A model generated the notes under the pieces. That model saw only the letters and a list, made by a program, of their open reading frames with translations. It was not told the origin of the DNA and made no database searches. From assembly GCA_001599355.1 (NCBI GenBank), contig BCGQ01000002.1, forward strand, positions 385,554-449,553: a stretch of DNA of 64,000 nucleotides, read 5' to 3'. Below are positions 20,788 to 31,423 of the stretch, piece after piece (position 1 is the stretch's first letter; each line of letters starts with the position of its first letter). The position numbers and the translations under genes were made by a program. This DNA comes from Nakazawaea peltata (Eukaryota; Ascomycota; Pichiomycetes; Alaninales; Pachysolenaceae).

Positions 20788-23128
20788 CTTTCATAATATG
20801 GTTGACTATTTCTTTGAGTGTCTCAAGTGGCTCCAAATGAGGATTCAAGTGTGGGGTTCGAATATAGACAGGGTTGAAAAGTAGCGGCAGAGACTCTCTG
20901 GTATTTGTTAGTGGTAATACTTAGCTATTGAGTATTGTGAATCTCTCAAAATTTATCGAGTTCACCTCCAATGTTCAAATATCCTCTCAATGGCCGTTGA
21001 TGATGATTCGAAATTATCTGATTTGTTCAGCAATCTTTCGTTTTAGGTCGTGCAAAGTTCGAGGATGTCAAACGAGACCAGATGCGGCTACAAAAAGCTT
21101 GATCAAACAACAAGGTGGGGCAAAGATCGAGCACAGTCTAAGTTTAAGTATAGAATGAATGAGTAGAAGAGTAGATTTAGATGTCGGAGATTATATATTT
21201 TTTAAGTATTAATGGAGGGAAGTAAAGTTGTGGTTGAAATTTCTTTTTTCAACTTGCAGGTGTAGGGGGATTGAAAGGGTCTTGGAGGGATTGAGTGGGT
21301 AAATATGAATGTAGAAACAGAATGGGTAATATTAAATGAGTAATACTGTTGGGGAATTGCTGTGGAATGTAAAGCTTAAGAATGAGGTCGAGGTCAAATG
21401 ACACCATGAACTTCATCTCAAGCTCAAGTTTAACTCCATCCTAAACGTTGTCTCATCACTCTATTGAAAAAATAATGTTCGGCGTTAACTTTGTCATTTC
21501 TTACCAATTCCTACATCGGAGGCGATTTTCTGAATCTCGAGCTGCCGATTTAATGTCTGGTCTAACTATTTGTGCATATTTCTTATTGGGTTCTCCAATT
21601 GGGGATGCTGCCTTTTTTTCCCGCATCCCTTTTTCCCTGGGAAAGTGTAGAAAATGACGCGGGAAAGAGAAAAATAGGCAAGGAAAGGGGATGATCAAGT
21701 GATGGGGGAGGGTGATGAGAAGAGATGGCACGGCTTAATTGACCTCGGTGATGGGTGATGGATGGAAGATGAGATGATTACAGTTGATGTAAGGCTTTGC
21801 TGGGAGATAGGGAGAGTGAATGTTAGGGATAGTGAAGTGAAGGTGTTGATGGATTGGGTGATTAGTATGGTGAGAGCCGATTAGAGTAGCGGATCCGATA
21901 CCACAAAAAATAACCTTTGAATCTGATGATGAGAAGATCAAAAACAATAAAAATGCATACAATGTAAAGTTCAATTGAAATGTAGTAGAGTAGGAGATAA
22001 TACTTTGTGTTGATGTGTTCTCTCTTGTTCTTCTCACATGACGCTTCAGTCATTTACTTCCGTTATTTATTGAGTAATTTACTACCTCATCTCTGAATAA
22101 AAGCGCGCGCAAAGAAAAGAACCGAGTTGACGTAACCGCCCCTATTGTTAGTTGAGTGGGAAATAAGTAGGAGATGTGACTGTGGCCGCAGAGAAAGGAG
22201 AGAGAGAAATGCACACAAAGAAAGACAGAGAAACAGGCAGAGAGGCAGGCAGAGAGGCAGGAAGAGAAATACAGACTAGCAGATGGAGTGTAAGAGAATG
22301 ATAAGTATCAAATAAGTTGAAGGCGAGAGCTCGGGGTATGAAGAGGTGAAGAGACAACTCAAAATCTATACGAAGATTTATCAAATTATTCAGATCAGTT
22401 TGAATACTAAACACCAGATCATGTGATCACGCTAACCGCATAGTCTATTCGTTTATTCTTATGCGTTTCACCGTTTAATATTTCGCCTTAATTTTCCGCT
22501 TAAGAGTGCGCGAAAATGAGGTAGCGAGGGGAAGATTGCTAAATAGGGGCTGTATAGTAGTAGGTTTGTAGACTAGATGGAAGAGGATGGAAGGATGGAG
22601 TGTAGGGTGTAGAGTGGATATGAGTAGGTAATGACAGATCATCTTCTGTAGCTACTCCATTCTTCCTGTCTGCTGTCCCTCTCACTCCTGTAACTCCGTA
22701 CCTGGGTTCCCCTATCCCCTCCCCACCACTCCTGCCCTGCCCTACCCCCTCCACTCCCTCGTTCCCTTACGTAATCCCCCGATTGTTTACTATTGCTCCC
22801 TTGTTTACATTTTCATTTCCGCTCTTTTTCCCTTCAACAACATTCCAGCGAAAAACCAAAACAAACAAACAAAAAATTTTCTTAGTGTTGAGTCGGAGAG
22901 AAAGCAGAACGAAGATCAGGCGGTGGAGTTACAGCTTGAATCACATCAAAGATCCTTCTACTTTCCATATTACTGCTCGACATCACTGATTATTGCTCGA
23001 CAGTTGATCGATCCCATTTTACTTCACTTGAATTTGACTCGACTCGCCTTAGTAATTACCCCCTTAATTTCATATCCAGCAATCTACGGCGCTTAATTTA
23101 GTCATCAACCAAGTCGAATCAATCCATC
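20788..23128. other. Long intergenic region between ASG1 and the forkhead gene
   Basis: This is 2.34 kb of shared upstream DNA for two divergent regulator genes. It contains scattered frames of 60-100 codons (for example 21448-21657 plus and 22148-22414 minus) with no family features, a purine-rich patch GGCAGAGAGGCAGGCAGAGAGGCAG near 22230-22260, and CT-rich leader sequence next to the forkhead ATG. I see no RNA gene or mobile element. A long regulated promoter with a long leader is the likely explanation. Confidence 0.5.
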
Positions 23129-24808
23129 ATGTCATCACAACCCATTGCATATGATGATCCCAACGAGTTGATAAACCAGGTCATCGCCACACTAGCCGTC
23201 CCACAGGATGGTGAACCGACCTATGTCAGCAGACAATATCACAACTCTAAGAATGATCAGAATGAGATCCAACTGTATGCGAAGATCGCCGGAAAGGATT
23301 GGACTTATTTCGTCAAGAGCTTGACTATTTATATCGGAAGGAACACAGAGACTGCTTCTTATACTTCGCCGGAGAATAACCCGATTGCCATTGATTTGGG
23401 TCCTTCTAAAGTTGTTAGTCGTAAACATGCCGAGATCACATACAATTTGAACACGAGAAAATGGATGCTTCGTGCTCTTGGTAGAAATGGTTTGAAAGTG
23501 GACGGTGTTCGTCTTAATAATCCGGGTCCTAATAGTGATCCTGTCCCTTTGGAAAGTGGTAATATTGTTGATATTGGTGGGACTCAAATGATGTTCATCC
23601 TTCCCGACACTTCACCAAAGATCCTGAAACAATTCTTGGATAATTTGAAAGATCAGAGATTGACGAAGACTAAGAACGGTGGATATATCGCTGTTCCTCT
23701 CAATAGTTCATCAAATGAAGCTCATATTAACAGTTTATCATTATCATCGATGTCATCTGGATCTCAAATTGGATCCCAACCGGTCAATAATAACCTTAGA
23801 GGATTCCAAATTTTCAATAAAAGTCAAATCAATGACGGTGAATCCCATAGTTCTTCGCCTGGTGCAAAGATCGGTGAACAAGACTTGTCTAAAGACGAAT
23901 CTAAAGATATCAAACCTCCTTTCAGTTATGCCACTATGATTACTCAACTGATCTTGACTAATCCTGAAGGAATACTATCACTTTCGGAGATTTATGATTG
24001 GATATCATCCCATTATGCTTATTATCGTCACTCGAAAACCGGATGGCAGAACTCCATCAGACATAACCTTTCTTTGAACAAACTGTTCGATAAAGTTCCA
24101 AGAAAACCAAATGAACCAGGTAAGGGAATGAAATGGTGTATCGCTCCACTGTATAAGAATGAATTCCTCAAGAAATGGGAGTCTGGAAATATCAAACTGA
24201 GACGTGGTTCAAGTGTCACCAGACAATTGCAATTGCATTTGATGAAAAATAAGAAATTACCTGACACTCAGGATCAACCTTGCACTACATTGAAAGCTAA
24301 TCCTCAACTCCCACAAATCAGAAATGTTGGTTCCATGATGCAACAATCATATCCATCGATGGGGGCTCCAAATCCTCAACAACTTCCTTATATGACACAC
24401 CATCAACGTACAAATTCGAATCCTTATCATTTACAACCGGCTCTGTCATTAGCTCCTGGCCAACCTCCTGTTCAAACTCTGCAAACTCTGCAACAGTATT
24501 CGTTACCAATGTATACCGGTCACAATCCAAATGGAAATGCTAACGGTAATGGATTCCATCATCAATATGGTGCCACTCCACATCTTAATGGTATGGCTAC
24601 TCCTGTATACTCGACGTCTACTGGTGTTAGTGCGTCTACCGATGCCACTTCCAATGGTAACAATGTCAATGGGAAATTGAACGCGGGTCTTTCATCTCCA
24701 CAAGCACCTCTCAGTGCCGAACGTGGGGGAAGAGGATCTACTAATAGAGGATCGGGAGGATTCGGTGATTTCGTTTATTCAAGTCCTACTAAGAATGATA
24801 TGCTTTAA
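23129..24808 (+). CDS. FKH2: Forkhead transcription factor with FHA domain (Fkh1/Fkh2 type)
   Basis: A 559-residue protein with an FHA domain at about 45-155 (IGRNTE, VSRKHAEI, NGLKVDG) and a forkhead DNA-binding domain at about 262-345 (KPPFSYATMITQ, GWQNSIRHNLSLNK, PNEPGKGMKW). The C-terminus is Gln/Asn/Pro-rich and low complexity. Fkh1/Fkh2 activate the G2/M CLB2 cluster with Mcm1 and Ndd1 and influence origin timing. CTG codons at 23273-23275, 23948-23950 and 24083-24085 coincide with Ala in the Fkh proteins I can recall (QAYAKI, MITQAIL, SLNKAF). A single forkhead gene here probably equals the pre-duplication FKH1/FKH2 ancestor; its neighbour ASG1 is next to FKH1 in S. cerevisiae. Confidence 0.93.
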   Translation: MSSQPIAYDDPNELINQVIATLAVPQDGEPTYVSRQYHNSKNDQNEIQLYAKIAGKDWTYFVKSLTIYIGRNTETASYTSPENNPIAIDLGPSKVVSRKHAEITYNLNTRKWMLRALGRNGLKVDGVRLNNPGPNSDPVPLESGNIVDIGGTQMMFILPDTSPKILKQFLDNLKDQRLTKTKNGGYIAVPLNSSSNEAHINSLSLSSMSSGSQIGSQPVNNNLRGFQIFNKSQINDGESHSSSPGAKIGEQDLSKDESKDIKPPFSYATMITQLILTNPEGILSLSEIYDWISSHYAYYRHSKTGWQNSIRHNLSLNKLFDKVPRKPNEPGKGMKWCIAPLYKNEFLKKWESGNIKLRRGSSVTRQLQLHLMKNKKLPDTQDQPCTTLKANPQLPQIRNVGSMMQQSYPSMGAPNPQQLPYMTHHQRTNSNPYHLQPALSLAPGQPPVQTLQTLQQYSLPMYTGHNPNGNANGNGFHHQYGATPHLNGMATPVYSTSTGVSASTDATSNGNNVNGKLNAGLSSPQAPLSAERGGRGSTNRGSGGFGDFVYSSPTKNDML

Positions 24809-24899
24809 TGCAATGTATTTTTATATTTCTAATCATGGTTCTAATAAATGAACATTTACATCTCTTGTCATTAAATACAGTCTAATTTATTCCTACATT

Positions 24900-27815
24900 T
24901 TATCTATGTGATCTAGGCAGTCTCATCCTAGCGAAACGACGACCTGGGACAGGAGTTCCTGATTGGGCTGGAGCTGGAGATCCAGAAGCGAATATGTTGT
25001 TTGGTTGTGGTGCACCTCCGAACATATTCGATCCACTTCCACCAGATCCTGGTACACCAAACATGTTTCCAGATTGAGGAGGTTGATTGAAATTGACTGG
25101 AGTGGCAGTTCCTGAGGATGGTTGGCCCGGTTGCTGCCCAAATATTGATGCTGGGTTCATTGAAGAGACGTTTGAGCCGAAATTGAATCCTGAATTGGTA
25201 GAAGGAGCAGGAGCAGCTCCAGCAGCAGCTCCCGGAGTGACAGATCTAGATGAGTTAAATGCACTGCCATTGAATGCACTACCTCCAAAGACTTTAGATG
25301 GGTCTAATTTCAGGGTTTGGTTATTGGAGGCACCGAGATTGAATTGGAAAGCTGGGGTTTGAGTCAGGCCTGGAGCTGTTTGAGTAGCTCCTGATCCAAA
25401 TAATGGTGTTGGGGTGCCTGAGCCTCCAGAGAATGGAGTGGATGTACCAGAGGCAGGTTTTGCGGCAGCTCCGAAACTGAAAGTTGGCTTTCCAGCAGCC
25501 GATACACCATTAGACGCAGCTCCATTAGTGGCAGCACCGTTGGCAGCATCATTGGCGACAGCAACAAATGAAAACAGAGGTATCGAGTCAGCTTTCGATG
25601 CAGCTCCAGTCCCATTAGTCTCTGAAGTGACAGATGGAGTACCGGAAGCAGCTCCAAATGAGAATCCAGAGCTCAGTTGAGGTGCCGAACCTCCGAAACT
25701 GAAAGCACTAACAGGTTTAGGTGATTCGATTTTGTTATCTTCGGTACCAAAGGATGGTTTTGGAGCTGAACCGAAAGAAAATGTAGGGGTAGCAGTTCCC
25801 AGTGCTGGAACTTTCCGTTTCCTCTCATTCTCCTCCTTGGGTTCTTCAGTGGAAGGAGCCGAAGGAGCCGAAGAGGCACCGAAACTGAAGGCTGGTTTAG
25901 TTTCAGAAGCACCAAATAATGGTTTCAGATTATTATCAGGCTTGGTTTCACCATCCAGTGTAGTGCCCTTACTCAGACCAAATGAAAATGAAGGTTTTGG
26001 AGCTTCAGAGGCTGCCGCAGCTGGCGTGGCTGACGATGCTCCAAATGAGAATGCTGGTTTAGGTGCAGTCTCGGTAGATTCTTGAGCGGAGTCCGAAGGT
26101 TTGGAAGCTCCGAAAGAGAAAGCAGGTTTCGACAGTGCCCCAGTAGATGCACCGAAGCTGAAGGAAGGTTTCAGGTCATTCTTCTCCTCAGTCTTCTCCT
26201 GAGTAGAGGCACCGAAAGTAAGGATTGGTTTCAGATCAGTTTTACTATCAGCAGAGGCTCCGAAACCGAAGGTTGGTTTCAGATCAGTCTTGTTCTCTGT
26301 GGAAGCACCGAAACTGAAGGAAGGTTTCAGGTCAGTTTTCTCTTGAGTAGAGGCACCGAAACTGAAAGCTGGTTTCAGATCTTTCTCCTGAGCTGGAGGT
26401 TTCAGATTTCCATTATCTGATGCACCAAAGGTAAAGGTAGGCTTCAGGGCACTCTTTTCCTGAGTAGAGGCACCGAAACTGAAGGCAGGTTTCAGATCCT
26501 TCTCCAACAGAGAAGTATCTTTAGATCCAAATGAGAACAGAGGTTTCTCTTTAGTCTCCAGACTTGCTCCAAATGAAAACAGAGGTTTAGACACTGGATT
26601 CTCAGAACTCTTAGACGCTACTACAGGCTGAGTGGCCGACGATGACAGTCCAAACGATAATGCAGGTTTGCCTTCCTTCTCAAGAAGAATAACTTGTGGT
26701 TTAGCAATACTCAGCTCGGTAGATCCCGAGAGGAAACTGAAACCCGAACTTGGTCCAATATTAGCGGATTTTTCAGAACTTACAGAAGTTCTAATTGAAA
26801 TCTTAGGCTGTTGTTCCATTGGCTTGATTTCTGGCTCTGATTTCAGAAGGACAACCTTGTTTTGACCAGAAATAACAGACTCCATACCTGGAGCAAGAGC
26901 CTTAGGTCCATATTTCTTCTTAATCTCGGAAGTAGAGTCAATATCCACACCTTTACTACCCTTCTTAGTCCCTACATCTTCATCTTCCTCATCTAAATCA
27001 TACACAAATGACCCATTAAACATCCCCATCGTATTAGTAATCTTTGCAGTCTTCAGTTTCTTATCCACATGCTTATTATTCTTCCTTGTTAACTTTGAAG
27101 TTCTCAACAGACGGTCTTCATGAGGGAGGAACGAAGTGTTCTCCACCGACATCATCGACGTATCCATTAGCACCGTGCTATTAGCACTATTAGTCTGATT
27201 ATAATGATTCATATACTTCATCTTACGACGATAATAGGCATCTAATTTCATCTTTCTCTTTAAATTTATCAAACTTGATCTCTCCTTTGGATTAATTTGT
27301 GATACTTGACGTCTTAAAAGTGGAATCGATGCCTTCCGTTGCAGTAAAGATGGAGGCATCACTAAAGATACTTCTCTAGATTCAGGGAAGGGACGTTTAA
27401 ATCCACGGGCAGTTTCAGATCCAAATCTTTGAACAGTCTCATTGGAATCATCATCTTCACTCTGGTCATTTCCATCCTCATTGATCAATCCAACACCATA
27501 TGGATAACTTTCTCCCAGTAACTGACTTAAAGCCTTATTGTTCTCACGTTGTAAAGAGGCATGGTATAATTTCAAGGCGGTGATATCACTCACTTGACGG
27601 TTTCCGAATTTCTCAGATTTGAATTTGTTGAATTTCGATAATGAAGAGTCATTTGAATCGGATTTGATTGCTCTTCCTTCCTGATGATTGTTGGCATCGT
27701 CGTTTGCCATACCGAAAAATCCCATCAAGTTACTGACAATGCGTGTTTTCTTAGTCGCTGTCCCATACTCTCCCCCTTGAGGAGGAGAATTCAGTCTTTT
27801 CAGCGAATATTCCAT
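24900..27815 (-). CDS. NUP1: FSFG-repeat nucleoporin, Nup1-like
   Basis: A 971-residue protein. The first 320 residues are basic and charged, with KKTR and RRKMK motifs suited to membrane or importin contact. About 15-20 FSFG or related FG repeats follow from about 360 to 930, with spacers of the type DxKPAFSFGAS in which x is CTG. It ends in RRFARMRLPRSHR, resembling the basic terminus of S. cerevisiae Nup1 (KIARMRHSKR). Nup1 is a nuclear-basket nucleoporin that docks importin beta/alpha and mRNA export factors. The spacers read DLKP under the standard code and DAKP under CUG-Ala. Nup60 or Nup2 are less likely because of the tail. Confidence 0.8.
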   Translation of the reverse strand: MEYSLKRLNSPPQGGEYGTATKKTRIVSNLMGFFGMANDDANNHQEGRAIKSDSNDSSLSKFNKFKSEKFGNRQVSDITALKLYHASLQRENNKALSQLLGESYPYGVGLINEDGNDQSEDDDSNETVQRFGSETARGFKRPFPESREVSLVMPPSLLQRKASIPLLRRQVSQINPKERSSLINLKRKMKLDAYYRRKMKYMNHYNQTNSANSTVLMDTSMMSVENTSFLPHEDRLLRTSKLTRKNNKHVDKKLKTAKITNTMGMFNGSFVYDLDEEDEDVGTKKGSKGVDIDSTSEIKKKYGPKALAPGMESVISGQNKVVLLKSEPEIKPMEQQPKISIRTSVSSEKSANIGPSSGFSFLSGSTELSIAKPQVILLEKEGKPALSFGLSSSATQPVVASKSSENPVSKPLFSFGASLETKEKPLFSFGSKDTSLLEKDLKPAFSFGASTQEKSALKPTFTFGASDNGNLKPPAQEKDLKPAFSFGASTQEKTDLKPSFSFGASTENKTDLKPTFGFGASADSKTDLKPILTFGASTQEKTEEKNDLKPSFSFGASTGALSKPAFSFGASKPSDSAQESTETAPKPAFSFGASSATPAAAASEAPKPSFSFGLSKGTTLDGETKPDNNLKPLFGASETKPAFSFGASSAPSAPSTEEPKEENERKRKVPALGTATPTFSFGSAPKPSFGTEDNKIESPKPVSAFSFGGSAPQLSSGFSFGAASGTPSVTSETNGTGAASKADSIPLFSFVAVANDAANGAATNGAASNGVSAAGKPTFSFGAAAKPASGTSTPFSGGSGTPTPLFGSGATQTAPGLTQTPAFQFNLGASNNQTLKLDPSKVFGGSAFNGSAFNSSRSVTPGAAAGAAPAPSTNSGFNFGSNVSSMNPASIFGQQPGQPSSGTATPVNFNQPPQSGNMFGVPGSGGSGSNMFGGAPQPNNIFASGSPAPAQSGTPVPGRRFARMRLPRSHR

Positions 27816-27888
27816 TGAATTAACACGGTTAATTTGTTTGTGACAGATCTCAAACTGTTTTCATTTTTAAAATTCAGTTTTAGTATGA

Positions 27889-27960
27889 GGAAAAATTTTT
27901 AGTTGGGGAGAAGTTGTAAAATGCTGAGGGATGATAATTAGTAGAATGCTCAGATGAGAT
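27889..27960 (-). promoter_or_regulatory. RRPE and PAC-like motifs upstream of NUP1
   Basis: GGAAAAATTTTTA at 27889-27901 and GATGAGAT at 27953-27960 lie 75-145 bases upstream of the NUP1 ATG. They are the same pair as at NOP15. Confidence 0.45.
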
Positions 27961-28075
27961 GGCCAAGGGGAGAAGGGGATGGCAGGGCAGGTGACCTCCT
28001 TGGTCTGGAACAGGATCAACTCAGGTGGATACTGTTGCAGTAATGTAAGGTTTATGGTGAGGTGTGAAAGTCGTA

Positions 28076-28951
28076 CTATCTTTCCCTGAAAGGTTCAATC
28101 TCAATTATTCCCCCCACTTCAATTTCATACAGCTCATCAGATCTCATAAAGTATGGGAAATAATAATGATAAGAAATGATACTGGAACTGATTCCGATGA
28201 TAGATCCCAAAATAACATCCCTAAAGAAATGTCGATTATCACTTATTCGACTGAATGCAACTATCATTGAGCAAGATATAGGAGCCACCAAAGTAAATAA
28301 TCCAAATGGTACTGTTCTTTTTGACTCAAAGACTCTTAATTGAGAGACAGTGTATAGAATCTGAACTGTACTTCCAGCAAATATTGTAGAGCTGTGACCA
28401 CTAGGGAAACTTCTAAACCCCTCATTCAATAATCTTGATCCATAATTAGAACACATACTAGAATTTGCTAGCATCTTCTCTTCAATACCACTCACATTTA
28501 AAACTCCACACCTAGAAAAGAGGTCCGGACGTGGTCTACCACAAATATTCTTCAACATACAAACTAACATCAATTGAATCAGTAATGATGTCAATAATAC
28601 TAATAAACCACAGTGGATGTTCCATATTCTTTTCCTGGTGGACCAAGACTGATGAAGCCACCCGATACTCACAATAACAAATCCAGGTATAACCGCCGAT
28701 AGAAGTATAAGAATAGGAATAGGTACAGCGGTCCTTGCTTCGGGAATATATAAATACATGAGATGTGTATCGGAGATAGAGAATTCAGCAGCTTTTGGCC
28801 TAATGACAACTCCGAATATCATGGAGAATATCAACATTATTCTATACACATTGTTAATATGCGCCTTTGATCGTTCCTCTATACAGATCTTCATACTTAC
28901 ATTGGGATTATCCAATTCACAACCACTTCTACCAATTGACTCACCTTCCAT
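28076..28951 (-). CDS. PAP2-type lipid phosphatase (Dpp1/Lpp1 family)
   Basis: A 291-residue integral membrane protein with about six hydrophobic segments. The three lipid phosphate phosphatase motifs are intact: KNICGRPRP (KX6RP), PSGHS, and SRISDNRHFFRD (SRX5HX3D). Members dephosphorylate diacylglycerol pyrophosphate, phosphatidate and lysophosphatidate in vacuolar or Golgi membranes. Length is close to S. cerevisiae Dpp1 (289) and Lpp1 (274); I cannot tell which is closer. The ATG at 28951 is the first in frame. Confidence 0.9.
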   Translation of the reverse strand: MEGESIGRSGCELDNPNVSMKICIEERSKAHINNVYRIMLIFSMIFGVVIRPKAAEFSISDTHLMYLYIPEARTAVPIPILILLSAVIPGFVIVSIGWLHQSWSTRKRIWNIHCGLLVLLTSLLIQLMLVCMLKNICGRPRPDLFSRCGVLNVSGIEEKMLANSSMCSNYGSRLLNEGFRSFPSGHSSTIFAGSTVQILYTVSQLRVFESKRTVPFGLFTLVAPISCSMIVAFSRISDNRHFFRDVILGSIIGISSSIISYHYYFPYFMRSDELYEIEVGGIIEIEPFRER

Positions 28952-29227
28952 ACACTTCCCCAAATCTCAACTTCCCTATCTCTTAACATACTCATTCTCA
29001 CCATTGAAACTCGTTCTTCTAACCCTCCACTTCTCATTAACCACCTCTTACTAACCCCCACTCATTAACCCCCATTGGTTCACAATCACCCCCAATTTAG
29101 TCGTGCATCTCCAATTTCCATAATAGGAAATACCCTCTCCTCTAAATTTCTCCGCATTTTTGATCGTCTCATTTCAATACAAATTATATTGAAGACAAAC
29201 CATCAATTGGATAGCAACTACTAAATC
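28952..29227. other. Divergent promoter between the PAP2 and complex I-like genes
   Basis: 276 bases rich in C and T on the plus strand, with repeated CCCC-CATT-type tracts (for example TAACCCCCACTCATTAACCCCC). No gene is seen. Confidence 0.4.
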
Positions 29228-29524
29228 ATGGCTGGAGTGTTATCATATCTCGGATGGGCCTCAGTTGGTATGTGAAACATAACTGATCCATCATTGTACA
29301 TCTACTAACTCATTATAGGCTTACTGGTCAGAGCATACCAACAAGGAATCAGACAGATGCCTTACACACTGTACCCACAAGGATTATTATATAGTGCTGG
29401 AATTTGGGTTGGTATTGGATATGCTTTCAATTCATGGGTCGAAAATAATGATAGATTATTGAATGAACAAGTTGAAAAGTTGAAAGAAACCAGAGAAAAG
29501 AGAGCTCTGCTTGCTGAGGAGTAG
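29228..29524 (+). CDS. Small mitochondrial inner-membrane protein, complex I accessory-like, two exons
   Basis: Exons 29228-29267 and 29319-29524 give 81 residues. The 51-nt intron has donor GTATGT, branch site TACTAAC and acceptor TAG, splitting a Gly codon. The product starts MAGVLSYLGWASVG, continues with LVRAYQQGIRQMPY, one hydrophobic segment (GLLYSAGIWVGIGYAF) and a charged coiled helix to the end. This size and order (short N-terminal helix, one membrane span, charged helix) resemble the 10-14 kDa single-span accessory subunits of fungal NADH dehydrogenase such as NUUM/NUO14. That assignment is from memory of the family shape and is uncertain; the gene structure is solid. Confidence 0.7.
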
Positions 29525-29911
29525 ATTAGTTCCCCACTATATTTATTTATTTATTGACCTTGGTCGTTATTTATTATTATTTATTTGAATACAAGAAATG
29601 TATAAATTTGTTATCTTAAGTTCTCCATAATTGTTGTAACCATGACTGCTCCTTCGATCCAGCCAATCCCACCCCTTTAGCTTCTCCTCCCCTTTTAAGT
29701 CTCATATTTTATTAGCCTCATATTTCTCCTACTCCTTCCCAAGACTTTTTCTTAGCCACATACTTTACCCTACTTTTATACAGCCCCAGTTTATTCAAAC
29801 GCGAAATCTATTTCACAACCTCATCAATTCATACAAAGTGTCTACAATACTGATAAGCGCCGAGTTCAATTCACTTCAATAACACTCACCATCCCTATCA
29901 TTCCATTGGAT
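29525..29911. other. Intergenic region upstream of RTT106
   Basis: 387 bases, AT-rich on the left (ATTTATTTATTTATTG after the stop, probably 3'-end signals) and CT-rich on the right. No gene or motif recognised. Confidence 0.4.
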
Positions 29912-31188
29912 ATGTCATTCCTTAGAACTTTACCACCTGGTCTCCATAAACAGGTGAAAGAGATCATGTGTAAGTAGTGTACTCACCCCTCGGAGCAAAG
30001 AACTTGTACTAACGAAATGAACTAGCTCAATTACCTCAAAGTGAGGCTGTATTTCAAGCTTTCTACGACCATTTGACTCAATCTGGTCCTGATTTGAAAA
30101 GGCCAAAGATTGAACCTCAGGAGACAATCGCTTCTCAAGTTCTGAGTCAACCAACTGTCGCGGCTCCTCTGGATTTGACTTTAGAAGGTTATCATATTGC
30201 TTTACAACTCCCTGAACTCTCCATAATGTCACCATTCAGGAAGAAATTGAACTTTGTGATCGCATCTAAAGATGACTCAAAGATTTTAGCCTTAACTAAA
30301 TCAATTGATGACCCTACAGTGGTTCCAGATTTGATCATATCGGATTTATCAGCTAGCAATATTCTCTTTGCGGTGATGTTACCGATCCCTGAGAAATCTA
30401 ATTCGCGTTATATGCTGATATTTTACAATCATAACCGTAATGATTCATTCAAGAATGAACCTTTATTGATTCAGATGAATTTTGACGTGTTGAATGCTCA
30501 ATGGTTACCTATTTTACAACAGTTGAACTACCCTGACTTGATCTCATATTTACAAAGACAATTCCAGATGTGTGGATTCAATTTAGAGAACCCATTCGAA
30601 GGTGCCACTACCTCATTCTATGTCCAGGCTTATAAGGGATCCAAAGAAGGGATCTTGTATTTCTTACCGAATTATATCATCTTTGGGTTTAAGAAACCAA
30701 TATTAGTTTACAGATCAGATGAAATAGACAGTATTACATACACTTCGATTACGAGAATCACTTTCAATGTCACATTACATTTACAGAATGGAGAGAAGAT
30801 GGAATTCTCCATGATTGACCAATCTGAGTATGACAAAATCAATGAGTATGTTCAAACTAAAGAATATAGAGATATTTCTATGGCAGAGGAATATAAACTG
30901 AAGACAAATATGAAGAATAATGAGTCAGAAGGCGTATTAGAGCAAGTTGCTGAAGAGACAGGTGTTAATATTCAGGCCAACGATTCAGATGATGAGGAAG
31001 AGGATCTGAATTATCAATTTGGAGGTGAAGAAAGTGATGGAAGTGGGGGAAGTGGAGGGACCGATGATAGTGAAGATGATAGTGATGACAGCGAAGCTGA
31101 TAGTGAAGAAGATGATGAAGACGATGAAGGAGAGGAATTATTATCTGAAGAAGATTTAGGTGAAATGGACAGTGATATTGAAGAGTAA
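29912..31188 (+). CDS. RTT106: Histone chaperone Rtt106, two exons
   Basis: Exons 29912-29969 and 30026-31188 give 406 residues; the 56-nt intron has GTAAGT, TACTAAC and TAG. After a short N-terminal dimerisation region, two PH domains fill about 65-315 (MSPFRKKLNF, then KEGILYFLPNYIIFGFKKPI and ITRITFNV), and the C-terminus is an Asp/Glu/Ser-rich tail. Rtt106 binds H3-H4 acetylated at H3K56 and deposits it in replication-coupled assembly and silencing. The CTG at 30898-30900 lies in EEYK-x-K, where S. cerevisiae has EELKAK. Without the first exon the product would lack its first 19 residues. Confidence 0.95.
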
Positions 31189-31423
31189 CTAATGTATATT
31201 TAAATGTATCCCCGCAAAAACCGTAACCCACTGTAGTATAGTTAGTACTATATGTATTAGGCGAGGAATGCGCACCATCACAATGCACTTTCTTAATATG
31301 AGCATATTATTAATTTACATATCCCCGCCTTAACCGTACAACAAAAATTCTCATATTAAAATCAAAACTCAACTCAACTCAACGCCAAATCAGTCAACCA
31401 CCTCACCCTCAGAAGTCACTAAG

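Noticed and set aside
20860-20880. GGTTCGAATAT, resembling a tRNA B box
   Set aside because: The last positions do not match the B-box consensus and no A box or acceptor stem can be drawn around it.
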